This document shows positions 43,017 to 53,100 of a stretch of DNA of 64,000 bases, in pieces. The notes under the pieces were generated by a model that saw only the letters and a program-made list of their open reading frames with translations, made no database searches and had not been told where the DNA came from. Origin of the DNA: Bactericera cockerelli (Eukaryota > Arthropoda > Insecta > Hemiptera > Triozidae); contig CM044957.1 of the NCBI GenBank assembly GCA_024516035.1, positions 46,854,300-46,918,299 of the forward strand, in the 5' to 3' direction. The position numbers were made by a program, and so were the translations under genes. Every line of letters begins with the position of its first letter. Within the stretch, counting starts at the first letter, position 1.

Positions 43017-46000
43017 TCATTTGCTTTCGTATTTCTCATCAAAAAGTTGCTCATTCGTGTAGCATAGTTCGCAAGTAAATGGCGTGTTTTCAACATTTTC
43101 TTCAAATGATTGAAATATGTGAGGGGGAAGGCCTGTGCAGAGTTCTCTGAGGTGACACCATCTCTTACAATAATCACACTGTACCCACCGTTGGTTGGAT
43201 CTATAATTTTTATTACAGGTGAAACATGTATTTGTCATTGACAATGAGTGTGAAAGAATAAGATGGCGAATAATTTTTCTGTACTCGTGAGGATTGAAAT
43301 TGGAATTAAAAGCTGAAGGTAAAATGGGGAAAGAGCTAAGGAGAGTTTGCACAAAATGCAGAGCAAATACTCCACAGTTGTAACCATCATTTTGCTTAGC
43401 ATGATGTATATTGAAACACTTCCACGATGAAAAGGATTGATTTTCAACAAGGGACGGGTATTTCAAGGATAAAAAGTGAAATACCGTTTGGAATATTTTC
43501 TTGGCTTTTTGGGAAGGTTTCAGAATCAGTGGGTCAAGGTAGCAATATTTTTTTGATGTGAAATCAACGAGAAAAACACACCAGTGAGAATTTCGATTTG
43601 AATCAAAAAAGATCATCCATTCTACTTCTGGTTGAATCACTACGTTATGTTCTCCTATGTTTCCCTGAAGAATATCTCTCGATCGAAGCGGATCCAACAT
43701 ACAAACTTTCCTTTGGTCTATATTATACATAGATAAGAATATGACAACCAAGGTGTCTATAATGCTGCTATCCAACCAAAGTTCACCTTGATCCTTCACA
43801 TCCCTTTCATCTAGTGTAAATATCCAATCTTCAAATGTATATGTAATGTTGGTCATTATTTGGTGTACATATTTGTTATAAACTAAATTTGTCTTATAAA
43901 TAGGGTAAAAATGTTTTTTTTGAGTCAACGATTTTTTGTACGCAGAAGATATGTAGAGAAGAGTATAATAATCAACGTCTGTGATAACACCAGTCTCCAG
44001 GCGACACTGTGACATGTGGCGTCCAAATGGTGTGTCTGGAAATGGTGTAACATTCAAAATGTTTGGCGGAGTTGTTATAGAAGTCAACGCACAAATACTA
44101 ACATTAGTCCTGTTAACGGTGGGAGTTTTTAGTATCGAGGACTCAGCTATGACAGTGTTCGGCAAGTTTGGCGGTGAATTGTGCCCTACCAGAATGTCGG
44201 TAGTTTGAGGGAGCGTTTCATTCCTCGTAAGATCTACGATTTGAGAACTCTCTGTTCTTACAGGAAACTCAGGATAGTCCCACAATTGACATGTATTTGT
44301 GTGCGCAGCAATGACATAGTCCGGCAAGTTTGTCGGTGAATTAGGAAGCGATTCATTATTCGTGAGATCTATAACTTTAGGAAGGATTGTTGCAGAAGGC
44401 AAACCATCCTGAATGAGATCTACGATTTGAGAACTCTCTGCTCTTACAGGAAACTCAGTATAGTCATGCGAATTTTCTTTTTGGAGAGATTCTTCTTCAA
44501 TTATTGATAGAACATGATTCTCGGAAGAAATATTTCGCTTTTTAATGAGCGAAGAAGTCGCTAAGTATCCAGGAAAAGGAGCAGCTTCTTTTCTACCCCA
44601 TTCTTCGACAGCCTGAGGATTGTAGGCTTCCTGCGATGCCGATGAAGAGATCTCATCAGGATCATCAACACATTGTGATGTTTCAGAATCAGAAAAAACT
44701 CTGGAGGAATATTTTTTGTTGGGCGGGGCAGAATTTTCACTAGCCCTAATTTTCCTTTTCCTATTGTTACCTCTAGCTAGTCGAGTGTAAGGAATATCCT
44801 TCATAACTCGTTTATGTAAAGGTGAAACATGTTCATCTACTTTGAGCAAAAAACGATTCAGTCTCAACCTCGATTCACCGCACAAAATTTGCTTTTTAAC
44901 AAACCCAAACCAATTTTCAGCCACCGCATTACTGTATGTTACACCTGTTGGAGAACATACTCCAGTCCACAAGGGCAGGATATGAATATAGTGTTTCAAG
45001 ATGAAATCTGCCAGGCTTTTGTTGTGAAAGCAATTTTTGCTCTGACCATTTGTAATGTATTCTAGGTCATCAGTATCATCACTGAGAGCGTTGTCATACT
45101 CAGTTTTAACATCAGAATAAAACAGTGATTGTGCATACTGAGGACCTTGATTATTTACAATACAGGGTGTATAATAATCATCTTCTTTTGAATCTAAAAT
45201 ATCTTCCATGTCAGGAATACCCTCTAGCTTGACACCACTAACTTTTTGCGCTTGTTCATGAATCAAAGCCATAGCATTTTGAACAGAAGGTGTCACTGCA
45301 GGTGTTAACAGAATAATGAAGAGAGATTTCAGAACTAATTTAATATCAGAATAGTCATTCTTTTTTATTAAAATACAGAAAATTTCTATCACTTTTCTTC
45401 TAACGTCTCGGACTTTACCTACAATCGAGTCTTTACTAATAGGATAAGATTTCCGCATTAGCGTTGAAAGATTTTTAATAAAATGCCCAACGCATAAATG
45501 AATAAAACAGAGATTCAAAGATTCAGCACGCCAAGAGTCTTTCTTAGGGCCAGTTACCAATTTGAAGCACGCATTTAAATATTGTGTCAGCTTCATGGCG
45601 TTCATGGAAAAATTGATCCCGTTTATCAATGAAAAACTCATGTCGGTAACTATATGTTTGGAAAGTGGGTACTTCCTTTGGCCTTTTAGGAAAAAAATGG
45701 CCTTGTCTAGAAAAGTGCTAATTGTTATAGCATCGTGCTCGCTACTAATGAGCTCAGCTAGAGGGGCTATTGATCCTTTTACTTGAAAAGTCAATGCGTA
45801 ATACAAGATTCGCTTATCAACTTTGTTTACCGGTCGGATCACACTACCAGTAGCGTCTAAATGTAGAACAACACCATTTTCCTTATTTGCCAATTCTTTT
45901 TGAGCTGCTTTGAACAGCTCATGTCGTTTCTCACATGTGACAGCAACTTGTAAGGGACTACCTGCGTAAAGAATAGAAGACTTTCCCTGTTCTTTGATTT

Positions 46001-46598
46001 GATTTTCTCGCATTAACACTACATCATAAATAGAGCAATAATGCAAATCGTTTTTCTGCATTTCCTCTTGCCTAGCTTTCGTTATTACGCATTTACTCTT
46101 TATTCCAAGAGCATTACCGTTATCGAGAAAGTCATTGTCTGTTTCATTGACGGAATTCATATAGTATTTGGTCGGCTTAGTATGGGCCAATACTTTTTTT
46201 GCATTTTTTCTGCTGGGTCCATTTAAATATCGCGTTAATTTTTCTGTGTGATTCATCTGACAAGGACATCCAGAGATATGCATATTTCTTGTTCCAGATC
46301 CGTTCAAAAAGCGATCCACTATCAGACGATAATGTCTACATCCTGTGTGTGCGCAAACACCATAGATGGTAAATCCTTTCGTTGTTTTAACAAATCTTTC
46401 CATATTTAAAACGCAGAAAGTCTTTAATTTGTCGAAAAGTACACTGACAGTATGACCATATTGTCTTTTCCTCAGATTGCGTTCTTTTTCATCATACATA
46501 TCATTCCACTCAACTGCAGGAATTTCAACAGTACCCAAGAATGAATATTTCACTGGTTGAGTCTTACACTTGTATCCCGAACTCGAGTTTTTCTCCAT
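43017..46598 (-). CDS. MULE-type transposase with Ulp1-like protease domain and PHD finger (1193 aa)
   Basis: Intact single-exon ORF. Residues 60-125 hold a Cys/His region (C82, C87, C111, C113, H117) like the WRKY/FLYWCH-type DNA-binding fingers of Mutator-like elements. The DDE core is suggested by D248 in LHLDATGS, D319 in IVTDMSFSL, the CFIHLCVGHFIKN block (364-376) and E561 in NAVAENWFGFVK. Residues 610-860 are a Ser/Pro-rich linker with a repeated SSQIVDL motif. Residues 990-1085 form a C48 (Ulp1/SENP) fold with H1005, D1022, Q1069 and C1075, all catalytic positions kept. Residues 1125-1179 make a C4HC3 PHD finger (C1125, C1128, C1141, C1144, H1149, C1154, C1176, C1179). Such proteases process or remove SUMO-type modifiers in the nucleus; their role in transposition is not established. 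A start further upstream is unlikely because of the overlap with the preceding ORF. Confidence 0.85.
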   Translation of the reverse strand: MEKNSSSGYKCKTQPVKYSFLGTVEIPAVEWNDMYDEKERNLRKRQYGHTVSVLFDKLKTFCVLNMERFVKTTKGFTIYGVCAHTGCRHYRLIVDRFLNGSGTRNMHISGCPCQMNHTEKLTRYLNGPSRKNAKKVLAHTKPTKYYMNSVNETDNDFLDNGNALGIKSKCVITKARQEEMQKNDLHYCSIYDVVLMRENQIKEQGKSSILYAGSPLQVAVTCEKRHELFKAAQKELANKENGVVLHLDATGSVIRPVNKVDKRILYYALTFQVKGSIAPLAELISSEHDAITISTFLDKAIFFLKGQRKYPLSKHIVTDMSFSLINGINFSMNAMKLTQYLNACFKLVTGPKKDSWRAESLNLCFIHLCVGHFIKNLSTLMRKSYPISKDSIVGKVRDVRRKVIEIFCILIKKNDYSDIKLVLKSLFIILLTPAVTPSVQNAMALIHEQAQKVSGVKLEGIPDMEDILDSKEDDYYTPCIVNNQGPQYAQSLFYSDVKTEYDNALSDDTDDLEYITNGQSKNCFHNKSLADFILKHYIHILPLWTGVCSPTGVTYSNAVAENWFGFVKKQILCGESRLRLNRFLLKVDEHVSPLHKRVMKDIPYTRLARGNNRKRKIRASENSAPPNKKYSSRVFSDSETSQCVDDPDEISSSASQEAYNPQAVEEWGRKEAAPFPGYLATSSLIKKRNISSENHVLSIIEEESLQKENSHDYTEFPVRAESSQIVDLIQDGLPSATILPKVIDLTNNESLPNSPTNLPDYVIAAHTNTCQLWDYPEFPVRTESSQIVDLTRNETLPQTTDILVGHNSPPNLPNTVIAESSILKTPTVNRTNVSICALTSITTPPNILNVTPFPDTPFGRHMSQCRLETGVITDVDYYTLLYISSAYKKSLTQKKHFYPIYKTNLVYNKYVHQIMTNITYTFEDWIFTLDERDVKDQGELWLDSSIIDTLVVIFLSMYNIDQRKVCMLDPLRSRDILQGNIGEHNVVIQPEVEWMIFFDSNRNSHWCVFLVDFTSKKYCYLDPLILKPSQKAKKIFQTVFHFLSLKYPSLVENQSFSSWKCFNIHHAKQNDGYNCGVFALHFVQTLLSSFPILPSAFNSNFNPHEYRKIIRHLILSHSLSMTNTCFTCNKNYRSNQRWVQCDYCKRWCHLRELCTGLPPHIFQSFEENVENTPFTCELCYTNEQLFDEKYESK

Positions 46599-47358
46599 CT
46601 GTGACTACTCTATTTCGACGTCGACATTGAACCCTATTCGAGTTACTTCTCTCACAGTCTTGTACATTATCACAGATAGTTGATGTGTGAGATTCAACCC
46701 TATTCGAGTTACTTCTCTCACAGTCTTGTACATTATCACAGATAGTTGATGTGTGAGATTCAACCCTATTCGAGTTACTTCTCTCACAGTCTTGTACATT
46801 ATCACAGATAGTTGATGTGTGAGATTCAACCCTATTCGAGTTACTTCTCTCACAGTCTTGTACATTATCACAGAAAATTGATGTGTGAGATTCAACCCTA
46901 TTCGAGTTACTTCTCTCACAGTCTTGTACATTATCACAGATAGTTGATGTGTGAGAGTCAATCTCATATAGGTTATAACTCTGAAACTCACCTATTACAC
47001 TATTGATACTGGGAGACCTGGGGGTGGTCGGAAAGTCTACAACACGACTTTCCAGAGTCTCCTCTATCTTTTGAGCGGATTTTATTTCCTCATTTTGCAT
47101 TTTCAAAAAATGTCGACTACACAAAACCTTTATATGCTTTCTTCTAGAATGTATATTTTGCAGACCAAGCCTAGAGCAAATTTCTCCAAAAACATGGTAA
47201 GAAGTTGGCTTTTTTACCAACGTGTCAATAGTTATCTTCAAGGATATAAGTATGTGTGATACTTTTTGCCATGTTGGATTTTCAACTACTCCTTTTTGGG
47301 GTGTGCGAAAAGCTGAATTTATATGTCTTTTAGATTTAGGCATATTGATTTCACACAA
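46564..47358 (-). CDS. Transposon accessory ORF with 22-aa tandem repeats (264 aa)
   Basis: No family recognised. The N-terminal 100 residues are basic with HSRRKHIKVLCSRHFLKM and could bind nucleic acid. The second half is five near-identical 22-aa repeats (SHTSTICDNVQDCERSNSNR) encoded by 66-bp direct repeats. Methionine 6 (47343) is an equally good start. It ends at 46564, overlapping the transposase start by 35 nt in another frame (+1), which suggests coupled translation, frameshifting or an intron joining the two. Confidence 0.6.
   Translation of the reverse strand: MCEINMPKSKRHINSAFRTPQKGVVENPTWQKVSHILISLKITIDTLVKKPTSYHVFGEICSRLGLQNIHSRRKHIKVLCSRHFLKMQNEEIKSAQKIEETLESRVVDFPTTPRSPSINSVIGEFQSYNLYEIDSHTSTICDNVQDCERSNSNRVESHTSIFCDNVQDCERSNSNRVESHTSTICDNVQDCERSNSNRVESHTSTICDNVQDCERSNSNRVESHTSTICDNVQDCERSNSNRVQCRRRNRVVTDGEKLEFGIQV
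46629..46960. repeat. 66-bp coding tandem repeat, five copies
   Basis: The marker CCCTATTCGAGTTACTTCTC recurs at 66-bp steps from 46632 to 46896. Copies are almost identical and keep the reading frame. Confidence 0.95.
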
Positions 47359-47359
47359 A

Positions 47360-48048
47360 TATTATTGATCAAACACTTATATTAGAAGTGCTTTAAACTA
47401 ACAGGCACAGATATAAAAATACAATACTTTCCTTGTTATAGGATAAGGAAACTAAGAAAAATGTTTCAGTGAAAGAGAACACTGGAATTTTCAATATTGA
47501 AGGGTATTTAATATTGAATGCAAATTTTCTTAAGTTTATATTAAGTAACCTACGGACATACCTGTTTCACTATAGACCAGTAAAATAATTATTGTTAAAT
47601 AAAATATTCACACTGAACTGTTTTCGTCACTTGAATAGAAATGTTTCTATGTATGTATCTCTATAAATGTCTTTTCAGATTTTTCTATCCCCGGTTAAGC
47701 GGAAAGTGGCGTGTAAAGGTATACGTAAGTAATACGATCGCAGAAGTCACGGACTCAAAGAAAGTTCAGAACAGAACGCAACAAATCACAGAGTCAGACT
47801 GAAGCTGAACTCTGAGGAGGTAATTTTCTTTCTATTTTTCTAAAATCCGAATCTAGTGAAGATTTCTTAGTAATGTACAGGGTGACTCTCAGGTACTGAA
47901 AAGTAAATACATTTTTTCTTTATTGCCTACGAGGAGGTACCTTTATTGTATCAATACTCCTCTTTTCGATATATTTGCATAGGTTTTTGAACAATTGATT
48001 TGAGCTTAAACATAGAACATAATATATTAAATATTATGTAAAGTAGTC
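47360..48048. other. Core segment upstream of the transposon ORFs; possible promoter region
   Basis: AT-rich and free of recognisable genes. By position it should hold the promoter for the two minus-strand ORFs; no specific element was identified. Confidence 0.35.
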
Positions 48049-48049
48049 A

Positions 48050-48330
48050 CCCTGGCAGAGTGAGTTAGCGCGCTAGGCATTGCACGCATGGTGACCTGGG
48101 TTCGATTCCCAGCGGGGCAGGAATTTTTCTGCTCTGTACTTGGATGTTCGGGGTCCACTCATTCCTCGTGAGGAAAAATGAGTAGTTACTTGTATGAGTA
48201 ACGACCAGTGGCGGCATTACCAGAGTAAAAAGAAATAAATATAATAGAATTCGAAAAGTACAGGAGGCTCTTAGTAATGCTGCGCTACCCACAAAAATTA
48301 TGAAGAGGCCTAGTGCTTCACCAGAAATAA
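48050..48330 (+). mobile_element. SINE family E, longest copy
   Basis: The head AGTGAGTTAGCGCGCTAGGC and GGGTTCGATTCCCAGCGGGG is followed by a body with GGGGTCCACTCATTCCTCGT and a 3' part (GCGCTACCCACAAAAATTAT) that recurs at 6437. A decayed copy lies at 48575-48690. Confidence 0.7.
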
Positions 48331-48699
48331 AATCATATTAAATATGCAGTACTTAATGGAAATGTAATAAATTTTTAAATATTTTTGACAAGAATAAAAA
48401 TACTTATTATTATTCAAGTCTGTAGCTTATACCGTTCTTGAAATATTCTGTGGACAGACACACGAGGCAAAGGCTGAAATTTTGCATGATGAGCTCTGGG
48501 GACCCTAAAACGTGTATTAGCAGTGAAACCTGACTATCCAAAGTTGGGCGATTCCATTACTTTAAACTATAGCAGTCACCGTAGCCAAGTAGTGTAACAC
48601 ACTCGGCTTGTCCTAACGGTAACCAGCGTTTAGGATGTTACGGGGTCCAATCATTCCTCGTGAAGAAAAATAGGTAGGGTCGCGCCACCAAAACCTTGT

Positions 48700-49260
48700 T
48701 TAAAATGGTCACGAAGTCAAAAAGCTTGAAAACGCTGCATTACATTATCAAAACATGCCAATTTAAGATTCATCTTTTCACTACAAGTAACTTCCTTTGG
48801 CAGTTGTAAGAACTGCAAAATTATGATATGAACACAGCTTTTTGAGATTGTTTTCTTTTTCGTGCCTCCTAAGGCAAGAGGCAAAAATAGCCTAAGGTAC
48901 TTGATTACTTCCTTGTTACCACAGAAGAAATCTAGATAGAAACTTTATGGGGGAAAAATATAATTTAATAAGAGCACTTGATATTTATGCGTCACCCTGT
49001 ACCTACACGAATATTATCACTTGCCCAAAACCTACTGTGTAAGTAAAGAATGGTGCCAAGAGTCTATTGATCTAAACAACATTATTTCTTTTTTAAACAT
49101 ACTTCTGTTGCTTGTGATGTGGAGGGGGGTTTATGGGTTAACAAATATAATTATCATGTATTATTTACTGATGTACATAATGTATGTTTATTGGATTCTA
49201 AAATTTAAAAAATATATGTATTTTTTCATTCGTAGCAACTGTGTAAGGTCCGCTATTACT
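48700..49260. other. AT-rich core segment, nothing recognised
   Basis: Short open frames only; none shows a domain or repeat. Confidence 0.45.
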
Positions 49261-49264
49261 TCCG

Positions 49265-49440
49265 AGAAAAAATTAGCTCAGCGGTTGGCTCAGTGGTTCA
49301 GCACTCGCTTGCCATGCGCAAGGTCCGGGTTCGATCCTGACAATTTTTTTATTCCTATTTTCTGTTACAGTTATTTGTAAGGGATACCGTCCGGCGCGCT
49401 CGTGTTGACCTAGCACCTAAATGGGAAGTATATGGTATAT
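49265..49440 (+). mobile_element. SINE family F
   Basis: The head TTGGCTCAGTGGTTCAGCAC and the body TTTGTAAGGGATACCGTCCG and ACCTAAATGGGAAGTAT. Confidence 0.65.
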
Positions 49441-50127
49441 TTATTTACGACATGGTGTCTTTTACAAATTTTACAAAGAATACATATAGGTAAAAGTTTA
49501 AAAAATGTAAACAGTATGAATTGGTAACATCTCTTTTACTTTGTTCTTTTTTTTTAAATCCCGGCTGGAATTAATATAAATTTTTATTCCTATATAGGTA
49601 ATTCTGCTCTACCCTCTAAAATTGTGATAACAAAGAAATACATTTATTTAGTATTTTTATCGTAAAATCTTCATAGGATTCTTAACCTAACAGATTGTTT
49701 TTTCTTTAACATAATAAGTAAGTTGAAAATACTATAAAAACAATGCCTTCTATACCTTATAAGTCATACCTTGAAAGTAATTAAATAAATATATATAAAA
49801 AATTATGATTATCTCCAATAATCTCCATTGAATGAATGTACACACATAGAACCGGAACTAGGCCTGACGCACTACCGTGCATTCACTTTGGCACGTGTCT
49901 CTGTCAAAAAGTCTGTCACCGGCGCCACGCCACACGCCAGTACAGTGCTTCAGCGCTGTAGGTGTATTAAGTTGGCTCAGCCCAGTTGGAATGTTCATGT
50001 TTTTCCAAGTGCAATCGATTGAACTTTGTTTATGCCGAATTATACCTTTGGAAATTTTGTTTGTTGCTTTGCCGTTTTTAAGACATTTGACGATATTCTG
50101 ACTGGGCTGGACTGTGGATAAGTCGAC
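49441..50127. other. Core segment next to the right arm, nothing recognised
   Basis: AT-rich apart from 49855-49990, which is GC-richer and has an open frame on the plus strand without a recognisable motif. Confidence 0.4.
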
Positions 50128-53100
50128 CTAATTTTTATTGTACGTAGAACTCTGAATTGTAATATAAAGTCGTAAACTTCTTTTTTCAAGGAAGTCCTTG
50201 TCTTCTACAGGGAATATCTCAAACTAAACCGATCGATTACGATCAAATAAATATATTTCATACCCAAGACTATGTTCATTTAAAAAAAATAGACCGTATG
50301 TGTGCACAACGAATGGTTTGCCTAGGACAGTGTTTTAAAGTTCGATTACCGCTATTCTTACTCCTTCGTAAGAGTTGCTGTTTCTAAAGGCAATATGTTA
50401 AAACTGAACCGTTCCTTCTTGTTTTTCACGAAGAAATATCAAATATTAAAGTAGTACAGGAATGGTTTGCCTACGGCAGTGTAAAAAAACCTTATTTAGC
50501 TCTGAAAAGATAAGCCTAATTTTTATTGTAGGTAGAACTCTACATTGTAATTAAAAGTCGTACACTTCTTTTTTCAAGGAAGTCCTTGTCTTCTAAAGGC
50601 AATATCTCAAAACTGAACCGGTCAATTACGGTTACATGAATACTCCCCTTACCCAAGACTATGTTCATTTTAAAAAAATAGACCGTATGTGTGCACAACG
50701 AATGGTTTGCCTAGGGCAGTGTTTTAAAGTTCGATTACCGCTATTCTTACTCCTTCGTAAGAGTTGCTGTTTCTAAAGGCAATATCTTAAAACTGAACCG
50801 TTCCTTCTTGTTTTTCACGAAGAAATATCAAATATTAAAGTAGTACAGGAATGGTTTGCCTACGGCAGTGTAAAAAAACCTTATTTAGCTCTGAAAAGAT
50901 AAGCCTAATTTTTATTGTAGGTAGAACTCTACATTGTAATTAAAAGTCGTACACTTCTTTTTTCAAGGAAGTCCTTGTCTTCTACAGGCAATATCTCAAA
51001 ACTGAACCGATCGATTACGGTTAAATAAATATATTTCATACCCAAGACTATGTTTATTAAAAAAAAATAGACCGTATGTGTGCACAACGAATGGTTTGCC
51101 TAGGGCAGTGTTGTAAAGTTCGATTACCGCTAAACTCATTATTGCGTAAGAGTTGGTGTTTCTACAGGCAATAGCTTAACACTGAACGGGTCGTTTTTAA
51201 AATGATTAAAATAGTTATTGCCCAAGACTATGTCCATTAAAAATAAGAAGACTGTATATGTGCACAACGAACGATTTGCCTTGGGCAGTGACTTGAATTT
51301 TGAACTGCGCAATACAAGTTTTCGTGTGAGAGTTGGTCTTCAACAGCCAATATCTCAAAACTGAACCAGTCAATTACGCTTAAATGAATATTCCGCTTAC
51401 CCAAGACTATGTTCAGTTTAAAAAAATAGACCGTATGTGTGCACAACGAATGGTTTGCCTAGGGCAGTGTTGTAAATATTTAATACCATGTGCTGTACAT
51501 TCTTTCAAGGAAGAGCTTGCCTTCTACAGGCAATGTCTCAAAACTGAACCGGTCAATTACGGTTACATGAATGTTCCCCTTACCCAAGACTATGTTCATT
51601 TTAAAAAAATAGACCGTATGTGTGCACAACGAATGGTTTGCCTAGGGCAGTGTTTTAAAGTTCGATTACCGCTAAACTCATTATTGCGTAAGAGTTGGTG
51701 TTTCTACAGGCAATATCTTAAAACTGAACCGGTCGTTTTTAAAATGATTAAAATAGTTATTGCCCAAGACTATGTCCATTAAAAATAAGAAGACTGTATA
51801 TGTGCACAACGAACGATTTGCCTTGGGCAGTGACTTGAATTTTGAACTGCGCAATACAAGTTTTCGTGTGAGAGTTGGTCTTCTACAGGCAATATCTCAA
51901 AACTGAACCGGTCAATTACGGTTACATGAATACTCCCCTTACCCAAGACTATGTTCATTTTAAAAAAATAGACCGTATGTGTGCACAACGAATGGTTTGC
52001 CTAGGGCAGTGTTTTAAAGTTTGATTACCGCTATTCTTACTCTTCGTAAGAGTTGCTGTTTCTAAAGGCAATATCTTAAAACTGAACCGTTCTTCTTGTT
52101 TTTCACGAAGAAATATCAAATATTAAAGTATTACAGGAATTGTTTGCTATGGCAGTGTAAAAAAACTTATTAGCTCTGAAAAGATAAGCCTAATTTTTAT
52201 TGTAGTAGAACTCTACATTGTAATTAAAAGTCGTACACTTCTTTTTTCTAGGAAGTCCTTGTCTTCTACAGGCAATATCTCAAAACTGAACCGATCGATT
52301 ACGGTTAAATAAATATATTTCATACCCAAGACTATGTTTATTAAAAAAAAATAGACCGTATGTGTGCACAACGAATGGTTTGCCTAGGGCAGTGTTGTAA
52401 AGTTCGATTACGCTAAACTCATTATTGCGTAAGAGTTGGTGTTTCTACAGGCAATATCTTAAAACTGAACCGGTCGTTTTTAAATGATTAAAATAGTTGT
52501 TGCCAAGACTATGTCCATTAAAAATAAGAAGACTGTATATGTGCACAACGAACGATTTGCCTTGGGCAGTGACTTGAATTTTGAACTGCGCAATACAAGT
52601 TTTCGTGTGAGAGTTGGTCTTCAACAGTCAATATCTCAAAACTGAACCGGTCAATTACGGTTAATGAATATTCCGCTTACCAGGACTATGTTCATTTTAA
52701 AAAAATAGACCGTATTTGTGCACAACGAATGTTTGCTAGGGCAGTGTTGTAAATATTTAATACCATGTGCTGTACATTCTTTCAAGGAAGAGCTTGTCTT
52801 CTACAGGCAATATCTCAAAACTGAACCGGTCAATTACGGTTACATGAATATCCCTTACCAAGACTATGTTCATTTTAAAAAAATAGACCGTATGTGTGCA
52901 CAACGAATGGTTTGCCTAGGGCAGTGTTTTAAAGTTCGATTACCGCTATTCTTACTCCTTCGTAAGAGTTGCTGTTTCTAAAGGCAATATCTTAAAACTG
53001 AACGTTCCTTCTTGTTTTTCACGAAGAAATATCAAATATTAAAGTAGTACAGGAATGGTTTGCCTACGGCAGTGTAAAAAAACCTTATTTAGCTCTGAAA

